A stretch of 55,697 bases of DNA from positions 1 to 55,697 of the forward strand of contig CAIMWA010000254.1 in NCBI GenBank assembly GCA_903845045.1, read 5' to 3'. The DNA is from an uncultured delta proteobacterium (GTDB lineage Bacteria > Myxococcota_A > Polyangia > Polyangiales > Ga0077539). The notes under the pieces are model-generated. The model had not been told where the DNA came from and did not search any database. It saw only the letters and a program-made list of their open reading frames with translations. Position 1 is the first letter of the stretch; each line of letters starts with the position of its first letter. Positions 28,097-37,828 of this stretch are shown here, piece by piece. Made by a program: the position numbers and the translations under genes.

Positions 28097-29431
28097 TCAG
28101 GGGGTGACCAGCGGGGTGTTCACCTGCACGCCGCCGGAGATGTTGGCGCGCAGGTACGCCGGGTCCACTCCGGCGCCGCGGCCGAAGGTGAGCGCCATGG
28201 ACTGGAAGCTGTCGGTGAGCCCGATGCTTCCCCCGCCGCCGGGCACGCCGCGCCCGGAGACGGGGTCGATGGACATGGCTCCGATGTCGAGTCCCACGGG
28301 CTCGATGCCGCCCACGACGGACCCGCGGAACGGCGCCCCGAAGAAGATCGCGCAGTGGTGGTTGGCGTTGTGCGCGCGGCCCGACGTGGTGTTCGCCCGG
28401 CTCATGGTGCGCCCGAAGACGTTGAGCGAGAGGAAGCTCACGCGGTCCTGCATCGACACGGCGTTGAGGGTGGACCAGAGCGACGCGAGCGACGCCATGC
28501 CGCTCACGGTCTCCTGCGTCTCCTTCATGAAGCCGAAGTCGGCGTGGTTGTCGCCGCCGAAGGGGATGTGCACGGTGACCGCCGGCGCGACGTTCATGCG
28601 GAAGAGCGTGACCGCGGCGAGGAGCTGCGACGCCACGCCGTCGTCGTGGATGCCCCGGAGCACCGAGAGCAGCGTCTCGGACACCTGGCGCACCTGCGCC
28701 TGGGAGTGCGCGTACTGGTCGATGAAGGCCGCCTGGGCGGGGGTCCCCTCGCAGCGCACGAGGGCGTTGAGGCGGTCGAGGTCGCGGTCCCGCAGCGCCG
28801 TGAGCTGCCCCAGCGGACCGGTGGGCGGACCGAGCAGCAGCGCCAGCGCCGACGGCGTGTAGATGGGCTGCGGCTGCGCGCGGTAGACCACGGACTCGGA
28901 CACGTTGCGCGGCCCCAGGGCGATGGGCTCGGACTGCACGGTGCCGAGGGCCGGCGCGAGCTGCCCGGCGAGCATCGAGATGAACATCTCGTTGTCGGTG
29001 GTGTACCCGCCGAGGGTCTGCACCTTCTGCTGGTCGGCGTGCACCACCGAGTACGTCGCGTGGTGGAAGAAGCACGTGCGGTCGAGCAGCGCCTGCGGCA
29101 GCGTCGACCAGGGCTGCGCCGCGGTGTACGGCGTGCCCCGCAGGGTGATCGTCGTCGGGGCCATCTGCGGCTGCGTAGGGTGCGCGATGGCGTCGTTGCC
29201 GTAGGTGCCCGGCACGTTGCAGGTGATCGGGTCGCCCTCGGCCGACGTGTTGAGCAGCACGTACTGCGCGGCGCCGGGCACCGGCGGGTCGGCCCACACC
29301 CTCCGCGGGTTCGCGAGGATCGCCGCGGGGATGCCCGTGGCCAGCGAGCGCAGCCCGACGAGCCCGGGGCCGAAGAGGGCGCGCAGCAGCAGGTCGCGGC
29401 GGCGGAGCTTCATCGTGGGGGCGTCGTTCAT
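28097..29431 (-). CDS. DUF1552-like secreted protein with Tat-like signal
   Basis: MKLRRRDLLLRALFGPGLVGLRSLA; CFFHHATYSVVHADQQKVQTLGGYTTDNEMFISMLAGQLAP. Confidence 0.65.
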   Translation of the reverse strand: MNDAPTMKLRRRDLLLRALFGPGLVGLRSLATGIPAAILANPRRVWADPPVPGAAQYVLLNTSAEGDPITCNVPGTYGNDAIAHPTQPQMAPTTITLRGTPYTAAQPWSTLPQALLDRTCFFHHATYSVVHADQQKVQTLGGYTTDNEMFISMLAGQLAPALGTVQSEPIALGPRNVSESVVYRAQPQPIYTPSALALLLGPPTGPLGQLTALRDRDLDRLNALVRCEGTPAQAAFIDQYAHSQAQVRQVSETLLSVLRGIHDDGVASQLLAAVTLFRMNVAPAVTVHIPFGGDNHADFGFMKETQETVSGMASLASLWSTLNAVSMQDRVSFLSLNVFGRTMSRANTTSGRAHNANHHCAIFFGAPFRGSVVGGIEPVGLDIGAMSIDPVSGRGVPGGGGSIGLTDSFQSMALTFGRGAGVDPAYLRANISGGVQVNTPLVTP

Positions 29432-31563
29432 TGTCCGACTCCTGCGACGTAGGGAGAGAGGCAGCCGAGCACGAAGGTGGACTGCAGCGCCGTCGCCGGC
29501 GACGAGCCGCCTTGCTGCAGCGCGTGGGCGTAGTGGTCCTGGAGGATGGCCAGCGGGCCGGCGACGCGGGACCCGGTGAGGCCCATGAGCTGCGTGACGA
29601 TGGCGCGGATCGAAGTGTCCGGCGCGCTGCTCTGGTACGGGCTCCCGCCCATGTCGACGAAGTACGTCGCGAGCCCGGTGCACATGTTCTCCATGCCGCC
29701 GCGCATGAGCAGCGAGGGCGACGACGCGAGCGAGGGGTTCACGGTGCCGCGGCTGTACTGCCCCGACGGCCAGCTCGCGGCGAGCGTGCGCAGCGTCGGC
29801 ACCTCGTGGTTGGTGTTGGCGTCGAGGTGGCAGATGTCCGTGACGCCGAGGCGGTTCGAGAGCAGCGCGCAGAGGTGCTCCTGCCGCGCGATGGGGAACG
29901 TGCGCCCGACGGACGCCGCCGTGCGCGTGCTCGCGAGGCCCGTCACCAGCGGCGACGCGAAGAGCGCCTGCACGAGGGTGTTCCACGAGTGGTTCGAGCT
30001 CCGGAAGAGGTCGACGAGGCGGCGGAACTCCGGGTCCGTGTCGTCGCAGAGGCCCGACGTGGCGTAGTTGCACAGCCGCTGCACCCACGCGGCGGCGAAG
30101 AGCGGGTGCGCGGCGAGCTGCGCGCCGAGGTCGGTGATGGTCGCGCCCGGCGGCGAGGTCGCGCCGTAGAAGGCGAACTGCCCGGGCATCGCGAGCTGCC
30201 GCGGGTCCTGCTGCACGCTCCCGTAGAGGGTGTACGTGTTGCGGAAGAACTGGCGCATCGGGTCCAGCGCGATGTGGCACGAGTAGCAGGCCGAGCCGGG
30301 CACGGCGTGCAGGGCGTCGAGGGCGCGAAGGTCCGTCGCGGCGGTGGTGTTGCCCAGGTCCATGGCGTGGCCGAGGCCGACGATGAGCGTCTGGTTGAGC
30401 AGCACCCGCGCCAGGTTGCTGTCGTTCGTGGTCCAGCGCGCGAAGAACGCCGGCGTGGTGAAGAAGCCCACGCGGGGGATGCGCATCACGAGGTCGTGGC
30501 CCGCGCGCATCGACGGAAGGTCGAAGATCGGCGTCGTGGCCTCGCCGGCCCGGGGCGGCCGCACGGTGACCATGTGCCACGACGTGAAGTCCGCGTCGGT
30601 GATGTAGCGCTGGCTCGTGGGCACCGGCGGCGAGCCGCACGGGATCGAGCCCATGGGGGTCCAGCGCACGAAGTTGAACAGGAACGACGCGATGACCTGG
30701 TACTCCGCCGGCGACGGATAGGTGACCGTTCCCACGGGGCACCCCGAGCCCGCCGACGTGGCCAGCGTCGGATCGTAGAACGTCATGTAGTCCGGGCTGG
30801 TCGGGTCGATGGCGCGCTCGATGGGCACCGGCCGCGCCGACTGGAACGTCACCGCCACGGGGTTCGCGTGCTGGAAGACGTCGGTGCGGTTGTAGCTGTC
30901 GTCGATCTGGATGTCGTCGAGCACCGCGTACGTGGCCATCACCGCCGGCGACATCATGAAGCGCGTGGTGGTCATGGTCTCGGTGAAGGGACGGCCCTCG
31001 GCCACGAGCTGCATCGCCGTGCGCCCGAAGCTCTCCTGCATCGCCTGGACGATCTGCGGCTTCATGCCCCCGAAGATCGGGAACTGCACGAACTGGAAGA
31101 TCATGTCGTCCCAGGAGAACTGGTCCTGCTGGAACGCGCTGACGAAGAAGTGGAGCATCTTCTGCGCGTACTGCGGCGTGGCCATCCACTGGCCCACGAG
31201 GCGCTCCAGGGCGGCCGGGTCCGCGGTGACGGCCGACACCTCGTCGTCGGTGGGCGCGAGGCCCGTGAGCAGGTTCTTCACCTTGGTCACCGCCGAGGCC
31301 ACGCTCACCGGCTCGAAGGCGTCCGGCGCCGTCGAGGCGTCCCGCGGGGTGCACGTCGGAATGTTCGACCCGGTGTCGGTCATCCCTCCCGCGTCGACGG
31401 CGACGGCGTCGGCGACGGCGTCGGCGCTCCCGAGGTCGTTCGGGGCCCCCGCATCGGCTCGCCCGGCGTCGGCTGCCATCACCGACGAGCCCGAGTCACA
31501 CCCCTGCGCCAACGCTGCGACGAGCAGCGCGGACATGCATCCAGATCGAGTCAGCCGACGCAT
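29428..31563 (-). CDS. Secreted lipoprotein-like protein with a CxxCH motif (DUF1588/DUF1592-like)
   Basis: ALLVAALAQGCDSGSS lipobox; GSACYSCHIALDPM; ATGA overlap with the downstream DUF1552-like gene. Confidence 0.6.
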   Translation of the reverse strand: MRRLTRSGCMSALLVAALAQGCDSGSSVMAADAGRADAGAPNDLGSADAVADAVAVDAGGMTDTGSNIPTCTPRDASTAPDAFEPVSVASAVTKVKNLLTGLAPTDDEVSAVTADPAALERLVGQWMATPQYAQKMLHFFVSAFQQDQFSWDDMIFQFVQFPIFGGMKPQIVQAMQESFGRTAMQLVAEGRPFTETMTTTRFMMSPAVMATYAVLDDIQIDDSYNRTDVFQHANPVAVTFQSARPVPIERAIDPTSPDYMTFYDPTLATSAGSGCPVGTVTYPSPAEYQVIASFLFNFVRWTPMGSIPCGSPPVPTSQRYITDADFTSWHMVTVRPPRAGEATTPIFDLPSMRAGHDLVMRIPRVGFFTTPAFFARWTTNDSNLARVLLNQTLIVGLGHAMDLGNTTAATDLRALDALHAVPGSACYSCHIALDPMRQFFRNTYTLYGSVQQDPRQLAMPGQFAFYGATSPPGATITDLGAQLAAHPLFAAAWVQRLCNYATSGLCDDTDPEFRRLVDLFRSSNHSWNTLVQALFASPLVTGLASTRTAASVGRTFPIARQEHLCALLSNRLGVTDICHLDANTNHEVPTLRTLAASWPSGQYSRGTVNPSLASSPSLLMRGGMENMCTGLATYFVDMGGSPYQSSAPDTSIRAIVTQLMGLTGSRVAGPLAILQDHYAHALQQGGSSPATALQSTFVLGCLSPYVAGVGQ

Positions 31564-31651
31564 GGGACTCCTCGGTGAAGGGTCTTCGCCTTAGTACCGA
31601 GGAGCGTACGCGCCGCCTGCGAAAAGGGTCAACGAAGACTCTGCGCCCCGC

Positions 31652-32359
<708 letters not shown>

Positions 32360-32395
32360 GCCCGCCGTCGGACCCGCCTGCGGGGCGGGAACGGG

Positions 32396-32704
32396 CTATC
32401 CGCAGCCCGGGGATCCCGGCGTCGTGAACACGGGCAGGTCGTCGCAGGGGGCGCCGGCATCGGCGGCGGCGACGTCGGCGGCGGGGGCGTCGACGGGCGT
32501 TCCCGCGTCGAAGGGTGGGGCCGCGTCGACGGGCGCTCCCGCGTCGAGGGGCTGCGCGGGGCGGTCGACGACGGGCGCGGCGGTGTCCGTCGCGGCGTCG
32601 GCGGGGTGCGCGGACGCGCAGGGGGCCTCCTCGGTGCACCCCGCGGTGACCGCTCCGACGAGGAGCAGGGAGGCGCGTCGCGAGGCCGTCCGCACGGGGG
32701 TCAT
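32396..32704 (-). pseudogene. N-terminal lipoprotein segment in the same frame as the SUMF1 ORF, ended by TAG
   Basis: MTPVRTASRRASLLLVGAVTAGC lipobox, Asp/Ala/Pro linker, GSPGCG-TAG-PVPAPQAGPTAG-MMLVPGGPF read in one frame. Confidence 0.6.
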
Positions 32705-32818
32705 GGAGCCCTCGACGGTACCTTCGCGGGTGCCGGAACTCCATCGTTCCCGCGGGTTCCGGGCGCGCCGTGGTATCGTCGCGCGGCACGAAGACCCTGC
32801 GATTCCTGCTCGAAGCGC

Positions 32819-34768
32819 ATGCCTGCCGGCACCTCGACACCGCCCGCCAGCCCTCGGACGTCGCCCGCGCGGCCACGGCCGTACTTCGTCGCGGCGATGG
32901 CGTGCGCATGGGGCTGCACGGGCTCGTCGGTCACGCCGACGCAGGACGGCGGGACCTTGGACGGCCCGGCGGGAACGATGTGCCCGACGAGGCTTCCGTC
33001 GAGCGTGGTGCGCGGTCGGTTCACGGACCTCACGACGGCGGTCGAGGCGGTCCTCGCGCCGGTCCCGCCGGCCTCGCCCCTGGGGGCCGCGGCGCTCTCC
33101 GTCGCGGTCTTCGGCGACCCCGACGGCGACGGCGTCCCCGACGTTCTCGTCGGCACCCTCGAGGACGGGGCGAGCGCGCGGAGCTTCCGCTACGACGCGG
33201 CGAGCGGGGCCCTCGTGGTCCACGCCGTGGCAGGGCTCCCGGCGACGGCGACGGTGCGCGGCATCGTCGACCTCGACGGCGACGGCCGCGACGACGTGCT
33301 CGCTGGCACGACGCCCGGCGCCGACCAGTCGAGCTCCCTCGTGGTGCGCTGGGGCGGTGATGCGGGGTACGTGCCCCTCGCACCGTCGACGGCGGGCAAC
33401 AGCCGCCAGGCCCTCACCCTCGACGACGTCGACCGCGACGGGTGGCTCGACCTGCTCCTGGGCGCGGGCGGCGCGGACTGCTCCCAGCACTCGATGGTGC
33501 GGGCGCTCCTGCAGACCGGGCCGCGGACCTTCGTCGAGCGCGCCGGCCTCGTCGCGGCGTACGGCAAGATCGACGACGGAGTCATCGTGACGGGACCGCT
33601 CGGCGGAGCGCGCGTCGTGGGCGTCATCGGAGCCCCGAACGCGTGCACCCCGGCGCCGCCGCTCTTCTACGCCGAGGGTCCTGTCGACACGGACGGCTAC
33701 CCGACGTTCGGTGCGACGGCGATGGCCGCGCTGCCCACCGGCGGACCGATGGGCGCCACCCTCGCCGACCTCGACCAGGACGGCTTCTTCGACCTCGCGG
33801 TGGCCCTCGACCCCATCGTGGCGATGTGGCGCGGCGGTGCGACGGCGCCGCTCGGGGCGGTGCCCAACGCGGGCGGTCTGGCGTCCTTCGTCGGCCACCT
33901 CGGCGTGCTCGAGAAGCCGTGGGCGATGGCGTTCGCCGACCTCGACCTCGACGGCATGCCCGACGCCATCGTCACGCACGGCAACCACGTGATCGCACCG
34001 ACGGAGCTTCCCATCGGCCTGCAGTGGACGTCGGTGCACCTGCACGGCGCCGGGGGCTTCTGCTTCAGCGAGGTCGACGGCGCGCTCGGGCTCGGCCGCG
34101 AGGGCGACTGGCGCACGCTGGCCGTCGGGGACCTCGACGCCGACGGCGACGCCGACTTCGCCGTGGGCGGCCGCGGCATCTCCGCGCGGGTCTACCGCAA
34201 CGACCTCGACACCGGGCGCCACGGGATGTCGCTGCGCTTCGCCGGCACCACGAGCAACGCCCTCGGCATCGGCGCCGAGGTGGAGGTCCGCCGAACGCCC
34301 ACGGCGACGGCGCAGCACTTCCTCGTCGGAGGCTACGCCCCGCCGATCGTGGTGACGACGCCACTCGTGTTCGTGGGCCTCGCCGACGCGACCGCCGCGG
34401 ACACGGTGACCGTGCGCTGGCCGTCGGGGGTGGTCCAGGTGCTCCACGGCCTCGCGGCGGGGGCGATGCACACGATCACCGAGCCGCGGGTGCTCGCGGT
34501 GGAGCCTGCGGCGCGGCATCTTCCGGCCGGCGGGGCGGGGCGCGCGCGGCTGCGGGTGCGTCCCGGCGACGCGCCGGACGCGTGGAGCGCGGGCGCGCAG
34601 GTGACGTTTCGCATCGTCGCGGGCGGCGGGACGCTGGGCGCCCCGACCGTGGTGGACCACGAGACGGTGGTGGAGCTCACGGCGCCGGCCAGCCCCGGGT
34701 CGACGGTGCTGGAGGTGCTCGTCGACGGCGTCCCGCTGGGGGTTCGACCGCGGCTCTGGTGGGACTGA
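32819..34768 (+). CDS. FG-GAP/VCBS-repeat protein with ASPIC/UnbV-like C-terminal region
   Basis: Repeated D.DGDGVPDVLVGT / DLDGDGRDDVLAG / DVDRDGWLDLLLGAG; VTVRWPSGVVQVLHGL. Confidence 0.82.
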   Translation: MPAGTSTPPASPRTSPARPRPYFVAAMACAWGCTGSSVTPTQDGGTLDGPAGTMCPTRLPSSVVRGRFTDLTTAVEAVLAPVPPASPLGAAALSVAVFGDPDGDGVPDVLVGTLEDGASARSFRYDAASGALVVHAVAGLPATATVRGIVDLDGDGRDDVLAGTTPGADQSSSLVVRWGGDAGYVPLAPSTAGNSRQALTLDDVDRDGWLDLLLGAGGADCSQHSMVRALLQTGPRTFVERAGLVAAYGKIDDGVIVTGPLGGARVVGVIGAPNACTPAPPLFYAEGPVDTDGYPTFGATAMAALPTGGPMGATLADLDQDGFFDLAVALDPIVAMWRGGATAPLGAVPNAGGLASFVGHLGVLEKPWAMAFADLDLDGMPDAIVTHGNHVIAPTELPIGLQWTSVHLHGAGGFCFSEVDGALGLGREGDWRTLAVGDLDADGDADFAVGGRGISARVYRNDLDTGRHGMSLRFAGTTSNALGIGAEVEVRRTPTATAQHFLVGGYAPPIVVTTPLVFVGLADATAADTVTVRWPSGVVQVLHGLAAGAMHTITEPRVLAVEPAARHLPAGGAGRARLRVRPGDAPDAWSAGAQVTFRIVAGGGTLGAPTVVDHETVVELTAPASPGSTVLEVLVDGVPLGVRPRLWWD

Positions 34769-34785
34769 GCTTCGATGCGGCGCCG

Positions 34786-37743
34786 TCAGCGCGCGCGCAG
34801 CGCCGGGCTCGCCACGTGGCGCGGGGCGTCGGGGCGGGTGATGCGCTCGGCGAGGGCGTCGACGATGGCGTCGGTGAGGCGCATCGCGGCGAGGCCGTCC
34901 TCGGCGCGCACGCCGGGGGCGACGACCTTGCGCAGCGCGGCGTCGCGAAAGGCCTCGAGCATGCCCTCGACGTCGCTCCCGCGCTCCACGGAGGTCTCGC
35001 GGTCGCCTTGCGGCGTGTCGTGCTCGAGGGTCTCCGACGGCCCCTCGCGGCGCCAGGTCACGTGCCGCCGCTGCGCCGCCTCGAGCACCACCTCGTCGAC
35101 GCTCCGGGAGGCCTCGCCGTCGAGCACGATCTCGCCGACGGCCCCGCCGGGGAACGTGAATTCCGCGCGGATCCACGTCGGGCGGTCGCTGCCGCGGGCG
35201 TCGACGCGGACGAACGCCGGGGCGCCCGGTCCCAGCGCCGCGAGCAGGTACGCCGAGTGGTACAGGGGCTGGAAGAGCGCGTCGCGGCTCCACGCCTTGG
35301 GCGCGTCCGGGGCGTTGGGCGGGAAGCGTCGCGCGCACGCCACGCGGCGCAGCGACGGCAGCGAGCCCTCGTCGATCATGGCGCGCAGCCGCCGCACGCC
35401 GGGGGCGAAGAGCATCACGTGCGCGGCGACGACGGTGCTCCGCGCCGACCACGCGACGATCTCCTCGGCCTCGGCCAGGGTGCGTGCCAGGGGCTTCTCG
35501 ACGAGCGCCGGCAGGCCCCGGTCGACGGCGACGCGCGCGAGGTCGCGGTGCGCCACGGTGGCCGCGGCGATGACGACGGCGTCGGGGCGGGTGGCGTCGA
35601 GCAGCGCGGCGGCGTCGGCCTCGCGGCGCAGCCCCGCGAAGGGGGCCGGGTCGCGGTCGAGCACGTGCGGCGACGCCACGCCCACGACCTCGAGGCCGCG
35701 GACGTTGCGCGCCGCCCGGAGCAGCCGCTGGGCGTGCGGTCCGGACCCGAGGAGCGCCACGCGGAGCACGCGCCCGTCATCGTTGCGGAGCACGGGCAGG
35801 CGCCGGGGCTCCGGCGGGAGCGAGGGCTCCGGGAGCGCGACGGTGTCGTCCTGGGGGCGCGGCGCCATGCGGAGCGCCGGCGGGGCCTCGTCGAAGTGCC
35901 GGGGCGGGCGGAACACCGCGAGGCGCGCGACCTCCTCGCGGGTCAGCGGCCGCCCGGGCACCGCCACGAGCTCGTCGAAGCCGTAGCGCGCGGCGTAGGG
36001 CTTCCAGAGCCCGACGCAGGCGCTGGAGAAGCGGCACTGCGCGCACTGCGGCCCGCGGACCTTCTGCGGCTCGTCCTCCGAGAGGGCCTGCGAGGCGTGC
36101 CGGCAGAAGTCGCTCCAGGGGGTGAATTCACCTAGAAAACAAGGCGGAATTCCCTGGCGCGAGCCGACGGTGAAGGGCGCCCCGCGGGCCTCGAGGACGG
36201 CCATCGCGCGGCGCAGGTACGGGACGACGGCGGAGATGCGGGGCACCAGCGAGGCGTTCTCGAGGGCCTTGAACTGCGGCGTGACGAACGCGAAGGAGAT
36301 GGCGACGCGGGCGCCCCAGGTGGAGCTCACGAACTCCGCGAAGCGCGGCAGGTAGGCGTAGTTGACCGACGTGATGACGTGGTTGACGGCCACCGCCACG
36401 CCGGCGTCGAGGAGCGCGTGGATGGCGCGCACGGTGCGCTCCCAGTCGCCCACCTTCGACGTCGCGCGGCGGTTCAGGAGCTCGTCGTGGGCGTGCAGCG
36501 ACACGAAGGCCTTGTCGAGGCCCGCCGCGGCGAGGGGGCGCACCTTCTCGGGGCCGTCGAGGAGCACGCCGTTGGTGACGATCTCGATGGAGCCGATGCC
36601 GAGGCGCGAGGCCGCGGCGATGTAGTGCACGAGGTCCTTCGAGAGCGTGGGCTCGCCGCCGCCGAAGGACACGTACGACACCCGCGAGCGGGCCATGCGC
36701 GCGATGCTGCGGAGCATCTGGCCCGAGTCGCGGAAGATGTTCTCGGTGGTCTCGTTGGCGCTGCAGAACGGGCAGTCCTGGTTGCAGTGGATCGTCGGGC
36801 GGAGCACCCGGTTGACGGTCTGCGCGGCGGCGCGGCGGTGCGACGACTGCCACTCGCGGCGCGGCGTGGTGCGCTGGTCGAAGAGCTTGCGCGGACGCTC
36901 GGCGAAGGGCGCGAGGCCCAGGGAGCCGTTCGCCTCGGCGCACGCGTCGCTGGGGCCGAGGCAGTAGGCCCGCACGGCGCAGGTCGCGCACGCCGCCGGC
37001 TGGCCGAAGCCCGGGCGCCGCGAGACCGGCTTGCGGGGGTTGAACTGGTAGCTCCGCGCGTGCTCCTCGTCGTGCCCGAGCACGCAGAGCGGGATCGCGT
37101 CGAACTCGTGGAGCTGCGTCTTCACCCCGAGGGTGCCGGCCAGCGTGAAGGCCTTGCGCAGCGCCGCGCGCACCTCGTCCCAGGGCGGCGGCGCCAGCAT
37201 CGGCGGCACGGACCGCACCGGGGCGTACACGCGCAGCGAGGCCAGCGACGGCACCGCGCGGTGCGCCAGCTTCAAGAGCTCGGACAGGTCCTGCAGCCGC
37301 GTGGGGAGCAGCGGGGCTTCGATGGAGACGCTCACGCCCGCGGCGTCGAAGGCCCGCATGGCGCGCATCGCCTCGACGAGGGCCCCGGCGCGCCCGGCGA
37401 CGCGGTCGTGCACCGGCGGCGCGTGCGAGAACAGCGGCACCACGACCCCGCGCAGCCCCGCCGCCGCGAGCGCCCGGGCCGCCTCGGGGGTGGTGTTGCG
37501 CACGCCGTGCAGCACCGCCCGCACGTCGCCCCAGCCCGCCTGCTGCGCCGCCGCGAGCACCGCCGCGAAGAGCGGCGACTCCATCGAGGCCCCGCGGAGC
37601 ACGAGGCGCTCGCCGCCGTCGCGCACGCCCAGCGGAACGCCCTGGGCGTCGGCCGGCGAGGGGTGCTCCGCGCAGTCGCACACGAGCGCGCAGCGCTGCG
37701 TGCAGGGGTCGCCGAGGTACGTCTGCAGCATCGCGCGGGCCAT
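34786..37743 (-). CDS. Multidomain protein: atypical N-terminal rSAM-like domain + rSAM/SPASM + Gfo/Idh/MocA-like oxidoreductase
   Basis: CTQRCALVCDC; CNQDCPFCSANE, FGGGEPTLSKDL, TNGV, CAQCRFSSACVG; VLRVALLGSGPHAQRLLRAA...ALVEKPLARTLAEAEE. Confidence 0.87.
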   Translation of the reverse strand: MARAMLQTYLGDPCTQRCALVCDCAEHPSPADAQGVPLGVRDGGERLVLRGASMESPLFAAVLAAAQQAGWGDVRAVLHGVRNTTPEAARALAAAGLRGVVVPLFSHAPPVHDRVAGRAGALVEAMRAMRAFDAAGVSVSIEAPLLPTRLQDLSELLKLAHRAVPSLASLRVYAPVRSVPPMLAPPPWDEVRAALRKAFTLAGTLGVKTQLHEFDAIPLCVLGHDEEHARSYQFNPRKPVSRRPGFGQPAACATCAVRAYCLGPSDACAEANGSLGLAPFAERPRKLFDQRTTPRREWQSSHRRAAAQTVNRVLRPTIHCNQDCPFCSANETTENIFRDSGQMLRSIARMARSRVSYVSFGGGEPTLSKDLVHYIAAASRLGIGSIEIVTNGVLLDGPEKVRPLAAAGLDKAFVSLHAHDELLNRRATSKVGDWERTVRAIHALLDAGVAVAVNHVITSVNYAYLPRFAEFVSSTWGARVAISFAFVTPQFKALENASLVPRISAVVPYLRRAMAVLEARGAPFTVGSRQGIPPCFLGEFTPWSDFCRHASQALSEDEPQKVRGPQCAQCRFSSACVGLWKPYAARYGFDELVAVPGRPLTREEVARLAVFRPPRHFDEAPPALRMAPRPQDDTVALPEPSLPPEPRRLPVLRNDDGRVLRVALLGSGPHAQRLLRAARNVRGLEVVGVASPHVLDRDPAPFAGLRREADAAALLDATRPDAVVIAAATVAHRDLARVAVDRGLPALVEKPLARTLAEAEEIVAWSARSTVVAAHVMLFAPGVRRLRAMIDEGSLPSLRRVACARRFPPNAPDAPKAWSRDALFQPLYHSAYLLAALGPGAPAFVRVDARGSDRPTWIRAEFTFPGGAVGEIVLDGEASRSVDEVVLEAAQRRHVTWRREGPSETLEHDTPQGDRETSVERGSDVEGMLEAFRDAALRKVVAPGVRAEDGLAAMRLTDAIVDALAERITRPDAPRHVASPALRAR

Positions 37744-37828
37744 GAGCGCGCCATGATGCACCGGCGATCCCCGGAGGCCCACCCGCGTCGCCTTGACGCC
37801 CCCCCCGGTGCTCCCATACTGCCCGCAG

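Noticed and set aside
32396-32398. TAG in the lipoprotein-SUMF1 gene as a pyrrolysine codon
   Set aside because: No pyl genes in the window and no expectation of pyrrolysine here; nonsense mutation, readthrough or error are simpler
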